From: Lentilactobacillus curieae
GTDB lineage: Bacteria > Bacillota > Bacilli > Lactobacillales > Lactobacillaceae
Assembly (NCBI RefSeq): GCF_000785105.2
Contig: NZ_CP018906.1
Span: 496,001 to 560,000, forward strand
DNA: 64,000 nucleotides
Direction: 5' to 3'
Below are positions 25,214-34,187 of this stretch, one piece after another; within the stretch, counting starts at the first letter, position 1, and every line of letters begins with the position of its first letter. The notes beneath the pieces are model-generated. The model had not been told where the DNA came from, searched no databases, and saw nothing but the letters and a program-made list of their open reading frames with translations. The translations under genes and the position numbers were made by a program.

Positions 25214-25298
25214 ATATTACACTACTGGTTTTATAAAATCAAGGAGTTTTAGAAAAATATTCTTTTATTTTTATTATTATAAATATTTATGCAATGTA
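25214..25298 (-). promoter_or_regulatory. argC promoter with a possible ARG box
   Basis: TTGATT (25237-25242) and TAATAT (25214-25219) are 17 bases apart on the minus strand. Upstream, TTGCATAAATATTTATA (about 25278-25296, minus strand) is one mismatch from an ARG-box pattern (WNTGNATWWWWATNCANW). ArgR control is typical for this operon. Confidence 0.5.
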
Positions 25299-25305
25299 AA
25301 GGTAT

Positions 25306-25351
25306 AAAAGTAGGCTGAGCAGTTTAATAATTCAAACTTTACCCAGCCTAT
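25306..25351 (-). terminator. Probable terminator of the DUF1275 gene
   Basis: TAGGCTGGGTAAAGTTT pairs imperfectly with AAACTGCTCAGCCTA, followed by CTTTTA on the minus strand. Confidence 0.55.
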
Positions 25352-25368
25352 AATCTAAAATTATTTAA

Positions 25369-26022
25369 TTAGCGTCCAAAGACTAACGTCAACAACAAAG
25401 CCACAGCAGAAATTAAAATCGTCTTAGCACCTAAAATTGGTAATAACAATCCGCTTAAAAAGGCACCAAATGCAAACGCCGTAATCACTAAAATAATTCT
25501 ACCTGCACGATTTCCGGCGTCCTTGTCACCAGTTGTTAGAAAGTCAAAAATTGATTCAGAGAAGGTTCTCAAGTGTCCCGTCATCATTAATGAAGTGAAA
25601 GGCTTGCCCTTCATAAGTCGGAACTCCTGAAGCTGCCCGGCTGCCGCAATTGACAAGAATCCTGCAGTTAGCATTCTAGGCATAAGCGGTGCTAAGAATG
25701 CCACCAAAACAAAAATTGCTATTTCATAAATTAGCGTCAGAGATTGTCGCTTTAATGCTACCTCACTTGGATAATGTTGCTGGATGACTCGGATAATAAA
25801 TACCCCAATCATGAACATAAATATTGAGAACAATTCAAGGCCAGCCTGGCTAAAGTCACGACTACCGATGTGCATCCCCATTAGGATCAAGTTACCAGTT
25901 TGCAAACCTGCAAATACTCCGCCGTCATGTAAATATGAGTATGCATCAAGGGAACCTGCTGCAGTTGCCAACATCATTCCCGTGGATAGCTTTTGGTAAA
26001 ATTCTTCATCTTTTTCCATCAT
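25369..26022 (-). CDS. DUF1275 (YoaK-like) membrane protein
   Basis: A 217-residue membrane protein with about six hydrophobic segments. It shows DUF1275 features: AAGSLDAYSYL near the N-terminus, QTGNLILMG, and MTGHLRTFSESIFD. Members are widespread, of unknown function, and sometimes linked to solute transport. The ATG at 26022 follows GGGG by 8 bases; a GTG at 26029-26031 overlaps the RBS. Confidence 0.82.
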   Translation of the reverse strand: MMEKDEEFYQKLSTGMMLATAAGSLDAYSYLHDGGVFAGLQTGNLILMGMHIGSRDFSQAGLELFSIFMFMIGVFIIRVIQQHYPSEVALKRQSLTLIYEIAIFVLVAFLAPLMPRMLTAGFLSIAAAGQLQEFRLMKGKPFTSLMMTGHLRTFSESIFDFLTTGDKDAGNRAGRIILVITAFAFGAFLSGLLLPILGAKTILISAVALLLTLVFGR

Positions 26023-26111
26023 GTCTCTCACCCCAAAATCCCGTTATTCTGGTGTATATATAACTACACTTTTAAAAAATAAGCAACTAACTCACCCAGA
26101 AACATGACAGC

Positions 26112-26140
26112 AAAAAAGCAGGCTCACAGGCCTGCTTTTT
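26112..26140. terminator. Terminator of the small secreted protein gene
   Basis: AAAAAGCAGGC pairs with GCCTGCTTTTT. Confidence 0.88.
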
Positions 26141-26145
26141 GTGGT

Positions 26146-26643
26146 TTATAGTGACAATCCACCTGTAAAGTGGTTGGCATTGTTTGTTGTGTAAACTTTG
26201 ATAGTATAGTTACCCTTCCCGACCAATAGTGAACCAGTTAAGGTTCCGTTGTCCGAACTGATTGTTTTATAAAGGTTACCGTTCTTGTAAATTCGGATTG
26301 AGAATGGATTGCCACTGTCAGCACCTCCATCTGTGTATGTTTTGACATTATACTTCAACACATTTAGTAAGTATGGGGCTGAGACACTTGTGGTCTGACC
26401 ACGATTCTCACTCTTGAATTCTGAGCCCGTTAGGCGAGGAGCTTGAACTTTAGCACTATTTGCTGATTTGGTTTTATCAACGTTTGATCGTTGTTGCTTA
26501 TTTTGATCAGTTACCCGCTCTTGACGAACTTGATTGTTACCAGGGGCAACGTTCGCACTTGCAGCGACTGATGTTAACGCTACGGGTGAAATCATTGAGA
26601 CAGCAACCGCTGCCTTTACTAAATTGTTCTTTACATTTTTCAT
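26146..26643 (-). CDS. Small secreted protein of unknown function
   Basis: A 165-residue exported protein. A signal peptide (cleavage near SASA-N, about residue 30) is followed by a polar Q/N/K-rich linker (35-75) and a small beta-rich domain at about 85-165 (YNVKTYTDGG, FSIRIYKNGNLYKTIS, KGNYTIKVYTTNN). No anchor motif is seen. The ATG at 26643 lies 9 bases after GAGG. Four CTTAA direct repeats upstream suggest control by an OmpR-type regulator, perhaps the one at 30223. The function is not known. Confidence 0.7.
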   Translation of the reverse strand: MKNVKNNLVKAAVAVSMISPVALTSVAASANVAPGNNQVRQERVTDQNKQQRSNVDKTKSANSAKVQAPRLTGSEFKSENRGQTTSVSAPYLLNVLKYNVKTYTDGGADSGNPFSIRIYKNGNLYKTISSDNGTLTGSLLVGKGNYTIKVYTTNNANHFTGGLSL

Positions 26644-26709
26644 ATTCAAATACCTCTTTTATATTCACATATTCCACAGTTGAAGGCGCCTTGCTTAACT
26701 GTTGAAGAT

Positions 26710-26763
26710 AGTATATAAAAGCCAACTTAATGGTGACTTAACCTGACCTTAAACGGGGCTTAA
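26710..26763 (-). promoter_or_regulatory. Four CTTAA direct repeats with exact 11-bp period
   Basis: CTTAA occurs at 26726, 26737, 26748 and 26759. On the minus strand they read TTAAG and lie upstream of, and over, the -35 region of TATACT (26710-26715). A helical-turn period upstream of a weak -35 is the classic layout for an OmpR/PhoP-type activator. Confidence 0.7.
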
Positions 26764-26792
26764 ATTCAAATGTTTATAAATTATCTTTCCCA

Positions 26793-27803
26793 TTAAGTTG
26801 GATTGCTTTGAGAATCTCTGTTAGCAACTTTAAACCTAACAACTGAACCAGTCCGTGCTGAGTTTGGCTGACTAACGGTTTCTGTAAATCCAACCGCTGA
26901 CTCCACTACATATAGTGGTCGTTTCCTTGATGCAACGAATGTCCGATAAATATAGGACCCAAGAACGCCAACTGAAGTAATAACTGCACCAGCCATTGCA
27001 ACGACAACGCTTGCTAAAATATCAACATCACTAAAACTAAAGATCAAGCACCCTAAGATTAAAGCAACCCCAATTCCAAATAAACCGGAACCAATGATGC
27101 TGATCAACTTAAGAGGAAAATTAGAAAACGAAGTAATGCCATCCATTGCTAATTTAAACATTTTCTTCAAAGGATACTTGGTTTCACCGGCAATTCGCTC
27201 CTGTCTTTCATAGCGAACAGCTGCTTGCTTGAAGCCAACCCAACTTACCATCCCCCTAACAAAGGGTTCTGGTTCGTCCATCGAGGTCAACACATCGACT
27301 ACCTTTCTATCCATAAGTCTAAAATCACCAGTATCTACTGGAATTTCAATTGAAGTAATTCGATCTAACAAACGATAAAATGTTGCCGCTGTGAACTTCT
27401 TAAACTTGCTTTCACCCGCCCTTGCAACCCGTTGACCGTACACAACGTCGTATCCCTGTTGCCACATTGAAATCATTTTTGAAATAATTTCAGGTGAGTC
27501 CTGTAGATCCGCATCCATTACCACAACGGCACTACCGGATGTGTATCTAATTCCCGCGGTGATGGCTAATTGGTGGCCAAAATTTCTTGAGAAATTAACT
27601 AACTTAATATTTGGCTTTCTAGACGCATGATGTTTAATTATCTGGACAGTTCTATCACTTGAACCATCGTTAACAAAAATTAGTTCAAATCTTTCGTTTC
27701 TTGTTTCCACATATTTTTCTAGTTTATTGATGGTGGTTGCAATTAGCTCTTCTTCATTAAATACAGGAAGAACAATTGAAACTAAATCTGCTTTTTCTAC
27801 CAT
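26793..27803 (-). CDS. GT2 undecaprenyl-phosphate glycosyltransferase (GtrB/YkcC type)
   Basis: A 336-residue membrane glycosyltransferase. The GT2 domain (1-215) has FVNDGSSDRT and VVMDADLQD (the DXD metal site), and QRVARAGESKFKK. Two C-terminal membrane helices follow (about 230-255 and 262-290). This class transfers a sugar from UDP- or GDP-sugar to undecaprenyl phosphate at the inner face of the membrane. The GT39 gene 12 bases upstream would use the lipid-linked sugar outside; the pair resembles B. subtilis ykcC-ykcB. The ATG at 27803 follows GGAGG. Confidence 0.87.
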   Translation of the reverse strand: MVEKADLVSIVLPVFNEEELIATTINKLEKYVETRNERFELIFVNDGSSDRTVQIIKHHASRKPNIKLVNFSRNFGHQLAITAGIRYTSGSAVVVMDADLQDSPEIISKMISMWQQGYDVVYGQRVARAGESKFKKFTAATFYRLLDRITSIEIPVDTGDFRLMDRKVVDVLTSMDEPEPFVRGMVSWVGFKQAAVRYERQERIAGETKYPLKKMFKLAMDGITSFSNFPLKLISIIGSGLFGIGVALILGCLIFSFSDVDILASVVVAMAGAVITSVGVLGSYIYRTFVASRKRPLYVVESAVGFTETVSQPNSARTGSVVRFKVANRDSQSNPT

Positions 27804-27815
27804 TGCCTTCCTCCT

Positions 27816-30038
27816 TTATTTATAAATTCCTGACAAGTCGTACAAAGTCTCTTGATTGCCACCGCCCATTGGTCCTTGCGGCTGTTTCATTCCTTGCTTT
27901 GGCTTCGAATTTGAAGTTTGTTTTCCAGTTGCTTTTTGTTTTGGATTTGGATTTTGTTTTAAATTCTTACCTGGCTTACCCTTGCCTTTAAACCCAGGTC
28001 CTTGCTTTGATGATTTATTAGGTCTATTGGGCATTTGTCCACTAGCTTTAGATTTGTTGGTACTACGTGATTTTCTAGTTTGACTAACCTGCCCAGGTTG
28101 GTTATTTTTGCTTGTCTTATCCAGATATTCTGAACTTGCAACTTTCTTACCATTTTTCTTGACCCAGCTTATGATTTTGCTATTCTCACTACTACTTGAT
28201 CCTTGACCACCCATCATTCCACCACCGTAAAAATACTTAAGTTGGCCTGACTTAACGAGCTGCTTTAACTCCTTTAAGGTAATGGCCGGATCGGATCCTT
28301 GGAAGCCGCCCATTGCCATCACTGGTTTTCCAGTCTTAATAATGTATGGTGCTGCTGATTGAGAACTACTAGTGGCGAATAAATATTTAGCACCATCCTG
28401 ATTCTTTTCCAAATAGTTCAGCAATTTGGTGTTGAGCTGGTTACCCATATCTCCGCCACCCATTCCGGTAGCTCCTTGTTTATTGGATAATAAATCAGGT
28501 CCAGCACTAGGAATTCCGGCGGATTCAGCTGCAATTGTTGGTGTCAATGACCACCATGTTGGAATCACCATGATTCCGATTATGGCGGCAATACTACCGT
28601 AACGAATCAGTTTCTGATGGTTTCTTAGTACAACTAAGGCGACTGCCAATAGGATAATCAGTCCAAATAAAATGCCTGTCCAACGTGGATAATATTCATA
28701 GGCATACCACAACTGAAGAATTCCAGTTAAGATAACGCCAACAACCAACGTAAGACCAGAAATACTCATTATTCCGGATTTTCGGATCCCCGAAATTAAC
28801 TTAGTGACCCCAACACCAGCCATGACGGCAATTGGAGGTGCCAACATTATCATGTAGTATGGGTGAAAGAATCCCGCAATTGAAAAGAATCCATAAACCG
28901 GAACTAACCAGCCTGCCCACATCAACAGATTCTTTTGCTGTTCGGATAGTTCATACCACCGACGACGTCGGTCTTTATATGCAAACAGACTAAACATCAA
29001 TCCGATAATTGCCATCGGCAATAGCCAACTAATTTGTGGTCCTAGTTCTTTTTGAAATAGGCGGAATGGTCCGGCAGTTCCAATGTTAAATGCGCCACCA
29101 CCGCCACCTTTTTTACCGGCTCCGCCCATCTTTGGTGCTTTCATTTTTTCCCCACTGAGCTTCTTCTTAACACCGGAGGGAATTCCCTTAGGTTGCTTGT
29201 GTTTACCCCCACTTGGCATGGCACCACCACCGCCACCAGATTGTCCCGTAAGTCTTTGAGTACCGTTATATCCAAACGCGAGTTCTAACTCTGAATTATG
29301 TTGAGACCCACCGATATATGGACGCTGTGATGCCGGGATTGAATCAATAGTGATCGGCAAAGCCAACGTAAAGACAGCTAGTGACAGCGTGGCCAAAAGT
29401 GTCTTGATAATTTTTTGTTTCCAACTTTCATGACCAGCAATCCAGTAGAAGAAATACATCGCTGGCAAGATCATAAATGCTTGAAGCATCTTGATATTAA
29501 ATCCAATTCCGACAAGTCCAAAACTAATCAGTAGCCAACGAGTTTTGCTTGTCTGAACCGCTTTGTCCAAAAACCAGAGAGCCAATAACAAGAAGAACAT
29601 CAATGTTGCATCCATGTTATTAGTCCGTGCGTTGGCAACCACAATCGGTGTAAGCGTCATGATTAATGCTGCCATCCGCCCTGCGTTTCTTCCAAAGTGC
29701 GGAGTTACCAGCTTATAAATCAAAAATACGGAACCGGTACTAAACAATATTGACGGAAGAACAATGCTCCATCCATGGAGGCCAAATATTTTAGCACTGA
29801 TTGCCATAAACCAAAGTGCAACTGGCGGTTTATCTACTGTGATGTACCCTGCAGGATCAAAACTGGCAAAGAAGAAATTCTTGAAGCTCATTGTCATACT
29901 CTTAATTGCGGATGTATAAAACGAGTTAGCATTTCCCGCTTTCCAGCATTGCCATCCGTATAAAAATAGTGCAAGTGCTATAATTGCTGTTAAAACCCAG
30001 TCAAATTTTTTTCGCTGGGGTGCTTTACTATATTGCAT
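27816..30038 (-). CDS. GT39-family membrane glycosyltransferase (YkcB/ArnT-like)
   Basis: A 740-residue polytopic enzyme of the PMT/ArnT clan. The N-terminal outside loop has the catalytic-type aspartate in ITVDKPPVALWF (about 62-73), followed by about 10 membrane helices up to residue 500. Odd features are a Gly/Lys/Met-rich insertion at about 258-315 (GGGGGAMPSGG, GAGKKGGGGGAF) and a low-complexity Lys/Gln/Asn-rich tail (about 640-720) before the conserved end TLYDLSGIYK. It should move a sugar from undecaprenyl phosphate to an envelope polymer such as teichoic acid. The acceptor is not known. Confidence 0.85.
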   Translation of the reverse strand: MQYSKAPQRKKFDWVLTAIIALALFLYGWQCWKAGNANSFYTSAIKSMTMSFKNFFFASFDPAGYITVDKPPVALWFMAISAKIFGLHGWSIVLPSILFSTGSVFLIYKLVTPHFGRNAGRMAALIMTLTPIVVANARTNNMDATLMFFLLLALWFLDKAVQTSKTRWLLISFGLVGIGFNIKMLQAFMILPAMYFFYWIAGHESWKQKIIKTLLATLSLAVFTLALPITIDSIPASQRPYIGGSQHNSELELAFGYNGTQRLTGQSGGGGGAMPSGGKHKQPKGIPSGVKKKLSGEKMKAPKMGGAGKKGGGGGAFNIGTAGPFRLFQKELGPQISWLLPMAIIGLMFSLFAYKDRRRRWYELSEQQKNLLMWAGWLVPVYGFFSIAGFFHPYYMIMLAPPIAVMAGVGVTKLISGIRKSGIMSISGLTLVVGVILTGILQLWYAYEYYPRWTGILFGLIILLAVALVVLRNHQKLIRYGSIAAIIGIMVIPTWWSLTPTIAAESAGIPSAGPDLLSNKQGATGMGGGDMGNQLNTKLLNYLEKNQDGAKYLFATSSSQSAAPYIIKTGKPVMAMGGFQGSDPAITLKELKQLVKSGQLKYFYGGGMMGGQGSSSSENSKIISWVKKNGKKVASSEYLDKTSKNNQPGQVSQTRKSRSTNKSKASGQMPNRPNKSSKQGPGFKGKGKPGKNLKQNPNPKQKATGKQTSNSKPKQGMKQPQGPMGGGNQETLYDLSGIYK

Positions 30039-30071
30039 TTTTATCTCCTAAATAATTAAAGTGTAAGTATT

Positions 30072-30108
30072 TATTAATCATAATTAACTCACCATAAGCC
30101 AACCTTAA
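30072..30108 (-). promoter_or_regulatory. TTAAGG-like direct repeats upstream of the GT39-GT2 operon
   Basis: On the minus strand, TTAAGG, TTATGG, TTAATT and TTAATA begin 11, 10 and 10 bp apart (30108, 30097, 30087, 30077). They are weaker than the set at 26726-26763 but have the same form and suggest the adjacent response regulator. Confidence 0.4.
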
Positions 30109-30222
30109 ATATTATTAATTATCAAAATATTGCAAATTAATTTGACCAAATCCATTTCAATCCGTACACTGAATAAATTCAATTAACTATTAAATATTAC
30201 TGATACACCTGGAGGTACCACA

Positions 30223-30909
30223 TTGAACGACTTAAACATTCTAGTAATCGAAGACGATGAAGATCTCGCAAAAAGTCTTAAACTATTTTTAGACGACCTT
30301 GGTAAGGTAACAGTTAGTTACGACGGCTTTGAAGGCCAAATGCTAGGAGAAGACGGTATTTATGACCTAGTTGTACTTGACCTAATGTTGCCTGAAATAA
30401 ATGGCTTTGAAATACTGAAAAAATGGCGGACCGATGATAAGTTGGATATGCCCGTATTAATCTTGACTGCCAAGGACACTCTAGATGATAAGGTCCACGG
30501 CTTTCAATTAGGGGCAGATGACTACCTCACTAAACCATTTCACAGAGAAGAATTATTATTACGTGTAAAAGCGCTACTTAAGCGTTCTGGACGAATCGGT
30601 GATGAAAATCAACTAACCGTTGAACCATTTAGTGCCAACTTAAAAAACCGCACAGTCAAGGTTAATGGCACTAACCTTGAACTGAACGGTAAAGAATATG
30701 ATTTATTAGTTTACTTCTTGCAAAATCCCGGCACCATTATTACCAAAGATCAAATTTTTGACCGTTTATGGGGATTCGACTCAGATACTGCTCTATCAGT
30801 AATTGAAGTTTATATGAGTAATTTGAGAAAGAAGATCAAGCAAGTAGCGGAAATTCAACCCATCAAAACCATCAGAAACGTTGGTTACATTTTTGAAACG
30901 GAGGAATAG
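30223..30909 (+). CDS. OmpR-family response regulator
   Basis: A 228-residue two-component regulator. The receiver domain (1-115) has the acidic pair EDDED, phospho-acceptor D52 in VVLDLMLPEINGFE and K102 in YLTKPF. The C-terminal winged helix (about 130-225) has LNGKEYDLLVYFL and VIEVYMSNLRKKI. It starts with TTG at 30223, preceded by GGAGGT. The histidine kinase follows after 2 bases. It is divergent from the GT39-GT2 operon, a likely target. Confidence 0.9.
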   Translation: MNDLNILVIEDDEDLAKSLKLFLDDLGKVTVSYDGFEGQMLGEDGIYDLVVLDLMLPEINGFEILKKWRTDDKLDMPVLILTAKDTLDDKVHGFQLGADDYLTKPFHREELLLRVKALLKRSGRIGDENQLTVEPFSANLKNRTVKVNGTNLELNGKEYDLLVYFLQNPGTIITKDQIFDRLWGFDSDTALSVIEVYMSNLRKKIKQVAEIQPIKTIRNVGYIFETEE

Positions 30910-30911
30910 GA

Positions 30912-32234
30912 TTGGCAAAAAATGACCCTCAGCAAAAACAGCAGCGAACCTTCTTTGTTAAGGAACTGATTGCCTTTGCCGTACTGTTTATCTTGCTTGG
31001 ATTTACAGTGTTCGGAATTTTTCAACATTCAGTAATGCAAAACGTTGATATTGGTTTGGAAAATCAGCGGAGCCAAATCCTAACCAACCAATCGCAACCA
31101 TCAATAAGAATTGACCCTAACAAGGGGACGGCAAAGATTACTCCATCTGTAGGTGGCCCTTTCAGATCATCAACAATCATCTTTGATAAAGATGGCACAA
31201 TCATTAACAAGCCAATGCTAGGTGACCACTTCTACTCACTTATCAAGAGTATAAAATTAGATAAAACTCAGACTGATAAAATTTATGACATGACAATCAG
31301 TTCCAAAAACTTTACTAGCCACTTTAGAACATTATTAGTAAAGGTTCCTGAAAGTAATGAAAACGCCCTGTATGCAGGTAACTATGCAATGATCGTTGAA
31401 AACATAGATGCTGATCTCCTGGCTCTAAAAAGCTTCCAAAAGGCAATCTTTATCACAATTATTATTTTCTGGATTCTAGCAATTAGTATTGCATACTACC
31501 TTTCAAAATCCAGCATGAAGCCAATCTTAAAATCATGGCGGCGTCAAAGGGACTTCAGTGCTAATGCCGCACACGAATTGAGAACTCCCCTAACAATTAT
31601 CCGTAATCAGCTTGAGTTCTTGTTAACTAAGCCCAATGATAAAGTTGTTGATCAAGCGGAGAAAATCTCCACATCTCTCAACAGTGTTAATCAGCTACAA
31701 ACGTTAACCGATAGGCTCCTAACGTTGTCTAGGTCTGATGCAGATGTTGTCCAAGTTAATTTGCAGTCACAAAAACTAGACACCTTTTTTACCGAGGTAA
31801 TTCGGCCATACAAAGATGTTGCTGCCAGCCAAAATAAAAACCTAACTGTAAATATTGATACTCCAGGATCTGGAGCTTTTGATGGTGGCTTGATTCGCCA
31901 ACTGTTAGTAATTTTGATTGATAACGGAATCAAGTACACCCCAACTGAAGGTGAGATTGGCATTGATATTCAACGAATTAAGGATAACTTGAAGATTAAG
32001 GTTAGCGATAATGGACCGGGAATCCCAGATACAGATAAAAAGCGGATTTTCGAGCGTTTCTACCGAACTGATAAATCAAGAAATAGTAAAACCGGTGGCA
32101 ATGGTCTCGGTTTAGCAATTGCATCATTTATCGTTGACCAACATCACGGAAAAATTTCCGTGAGGGACAATCAACCAAATGGTGCAATATTTGAAGTTTC
32201 AATTCCGCTTAAAAGTCATGTCAAAGTGATATAA
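30912..32234 (+). CDS. Sensor histidine kinase
   Basis: A 440-residue membrane kinase. Two helices (about 15-38 and 176-198) bracket an extracellular sensor domain. The HisKA dimer with H-box FSANAAHELRTPLTIIRNQ carries the phosphorylated histidine near 226, and the HATPase domain has N-box VILIDNGIKYTP, G1 DNGPGIP and G2 GGNGLGLAIA. It starts with TTG at 30912 and overlaps no gene. A HAMP domain is not obvious between TM2 and HisKA. It should phosphorylate the upstream regulator in response to an envelope signal. Confidence 0.9.
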   Translation: MAKNDPQQKQQRTFFVKELIAFAVLFILLGFTVFGIFQHSVMQNVDIGLENQRSQILTNQSQPSIRIDPNKGTAKITPSVGGPFRSSTIIFDKDGTIINKPMLGDHFYSLIKSIKLDKTQTDKIYDMTISSKNFTSHFRTLLVKVPESNENALYAGNYAMIVENIDADLLALKSFQKAIFITIIIFWILAISIAYYLSKSSMKPILKSWRRQRDFSANAAHELRTPLTIIRNQLEFLLTKPNDKVVDQAEKISTSLNSVNQLQTLTDRLLTLSRSDADVVQVNLQSQKLDTFFTEVIRPYKDVAASQNKNLTVNIDTPGSGAFDGGLIRQLLVILIDNGIKYTPTEGEIGIDIQRIKDNLKIKVSDNGPGIPDTDKKRIFERFYRTDKSRNSKTGGNGLGLAIASFIVDQHHGKISVRDNQPNGAIFEVSIPLKSHVKVI

Positions 32235-32291
32235 CCGTTGATTCATATTTTAAAAAAATTGTCTAATCGTGCGCAACCAGTCATTGCCTAT

Positions 32292-32406
32292 TTGACAGTA
32301 AATGGTATCATTAAGGTATGAATTATCATACACAATAATTCATAGTTCCACACAAAGAAATCTAGCCATCTCTTGTATGTCCCAATACTTGATGGCTAGA
32401 TTTTTT
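32292..32406 (+). ncRNA. Candidate small RNA or long terminator leader after the histidine kinase gene
   Basis: TTGACA (32292-32297) is followed after 18-19 bases by GTATGAATTATCATAC (32316-32331), an inverted repeat containing a weak -10. A 13-bp hairpin, AAATCTAGCCATC/GATGGCTAGATTT, ends in six T (32358-32406). There is no ORF of note between them. It could be a transcript of about 80 nt or just the terminator of the kinase operon. Confidence 0.35.
32358..32406 (+). terminator. Strong terminator downstream of the two-component operon
   Basis: A 13-bp perfect stem with a 20-base loop and six T. Confidence 0.85.
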
Positions 32407-32445
32407 CGTATGGAGGTCTTTTCTGGAGTAGAAGCTGACTTATCC

Positions 32446-32656
32446 GTTTAAAAATAATAACGGCACTACGATAAAGTGTTTCGAAAGCGTGTTCAGTTGC
32501 TCATTTTTCTCCGCTTAGTAGGCTACACTGCCTAAACGTGTTCATATAAGCTGATTCCTACGTTTAAAATAATAACGGCACTACGATAAAGTTCAATCGT
32601 AATGCCGTTATTTCTTTAATCCTCGAAATCACCCGCTTATACTCACACTCTACACA
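32446..32656. repeat. Nested stem-loop element, family A, copy 2
   Basis: Two units 115 bp apart share AATAACGGCACTACGATAAAG (32457 and 32572 region). The last forms an inner hairpin ATAACGGCA/TGCCGTTAT within outer arms TATAAGC/GCTTATA and GTGTTCA/CTCACAC. The arm sequences differ from copy 1, but pairing is kept. The element ends with the shared AATCCTCG and CACTCTA blocks. The rest of the 517-bp gap holds only the sRNA/terminator candidate. Confidence 0.8.
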
Positions 32657-32751
32657 AAAACACCCGCTCCAGCAGCGGGTGTCAGCAATTATTATATGAG
32701 GAAAGGAATTTTTATGGAGTATGCGGCCTCATACCCCAAGTCCTCACAATA

Positions 32752-34170
32752 TTATTTGTAAAAGCCGAAATAGTCGTGTGCATTGTTATACGAAATATCT
32801 TCAACCATCTTACCCAATAATTCTTCATCTTCTGGAACTTGACCACGTTCTGCCCAGGTTCCAATCAAATTACATAGAACTCGTCTAAAGTACTCATGAC
32901 GTGGATACGATAAGAAACTCCGTGAATCCGTTAACATTCCAACAAAGTTTGATAACAAGCTTTGTTCTGCCATAGTTGTAAGTTGGTTGGTCATTCCAGT
33001 GTAGGTGTCATTAAACCACCATGCAGCCCCTAACTGAATCTTCTGAACACCATCTTGTTGGAAGTCACCCATTCCACTGGCTAATTGAAGCCAATCGTTT
33101 GGATTAAGTGAGTACAAAATCATCTTTGGCAATTCATTTTCTGATTGCATATCAATCAATAACTTCATAAATTGATCTGCAATATCAGCTTGAGTTCCCA
33201 TCGAATCAAACCCACCGTTACTACCAAATGCCTTAAGCATTGGCTTGTTGGCATCACGGATAACATTCATATGGAATTGCATTGTCCAGTTGTGCTTCTT
33301 ATTCAGTTTCATTAACTCTTCAACGACCATCGTTTGATACTTATCAATTTCAGTTTCAGTCAAATCTTCGTTATTACGAGCCTTTTTGATAATTGCATCA
33401 ACTTCTGAATCACTAGCCTTGTTAAATCGGAAGAAATTCAAGCCATGGTCTGATAAGCTACCGCCCATGGTTTCAAAGAAATCAAATCTTTGGTCTAGAG
33501 CAGCCATCAAGTCTTTAAATGAATTGATGTCCTTACCTGAAATTGCAGATAACTGCTTCAGGTAGTCATCATACCCAGCACTAGTTAGGTTAAACACAGC
33601 GTCTGGACGCATTGCTGGCAATACTTTAAATCCGTTTTCCTTTTCTTCTTCCTTAAGTAATTTGTGATACTTAAGGTCTGAGGCAGGATCATCTGTTGTA
33701 CAAACAACTTCAACATTAGAACGCTTGATTAAGTTTCTTGGTTTGAAGTCCTCAGTTGCCAACATTTTATTAGCCTTTTCCCAAATTGCTGGGGCTGTCT
33801 TTTCACTGAAAACATCATCAATCCCGAAGAAACGTCTTAACTCAAGGTGCGTCCACTCATAGAGTGGGTTGCCGAACGCTTTTTCGATTGTTTTTGCCCA
33901 AGCAATGAACTTTTCGTAATCATCACCATCACCAGTAATCAAGTCTTCCTTGACCCCGTTGGCGCGCATTAACCGCCACTTATAATGGTCCCCAAAGTTT
34001 CCTTCATTGATCCAAACCTGGGTAATATTGTCATAGTTCTTGTTTTCGTAAATTTCTTTTGGTTCCAAGTGACAATGAAAATCAATAATTGGCATTTTTT
34101 CAGCATGATCATGGAAAAGCTTTTTTGCCATATCATTAGTTAATAGAAAATCATCGTTCAATAATGACAT
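32752..34170 (-). CDS. uxaC: Glucuronate isomerase
   Basis: A 472-residue amidohydrolase-fold enzyme that converts D-glucuronate to D-fructuronate (and galacturonate to tagaturonate). The metal-binding [12 protein letters not shown] is at about 24-35, followed by [15 protein letters not shown]. The family length is about 465-470. It follows uxuB by 17 bases in one operon and is the first step of the pathway encoded around it. No galacturonate-specific genes (uxaA, uxaB) are present, which points to glucuronate as the substrate. Confidence 0.95.
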   Translation of the reverse strand: MSLLNDDFLLTNDMAKKLFHDHAEKMPIIDFHCHLEPKEIYENKNYDNITQVWINEGNFGDHYKWRLMRANGVKEDLITGDGDDYEKFIAWAKTIEKAFGNPLYEWTHLELRRFFGIDDVFSEKTAPAIWEKANKMLATEDFKPRNLIKRSNVEVVCTTDDPASDLKYHKLLKEEEKENGFKVLPAMRPDAVFNLTSAGYDDYLKQLSAISGKDINSFKDLMAALDQRFDFFETMGGSLSDHGLNFFRFNKASDSEVDAIIKKARNNEDLTETEIDKYQTMVVEELMKLNKKHNWTMQFHMNVIRDANKPMLKAFGSNGGFDSMGTQADIADQFMKLLIDMQSENELPKMILYSLNPNDWLQLASGMGDFQQDGVQKIQLGAAWWFNDTYTGMTNQLTTMAEQSLLSNFVGMLTDSRSFLSYPRHEYFRRVLCNLIGTWAERGQVPEDEELLGKMVEDISYNNAHDYFGFYK

Positions 34171-34187
34171 TTTTAAAATCTCCTCTT

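Noticed and set aside
27856-28083. A cysteine- and glycine-rich 75-codon plus-strand frame
   Set aside because: It is the complement of the low-complexity tail of the GT39 gene and has no RBS.
32370-32382. A 12-base match between the hairpin loop of the sRNA candidate and the LysR leader (near 1728-1739)
   Set aside because: A 12-base match is expected by chance many times in 64 kb; no further pairing was seen.
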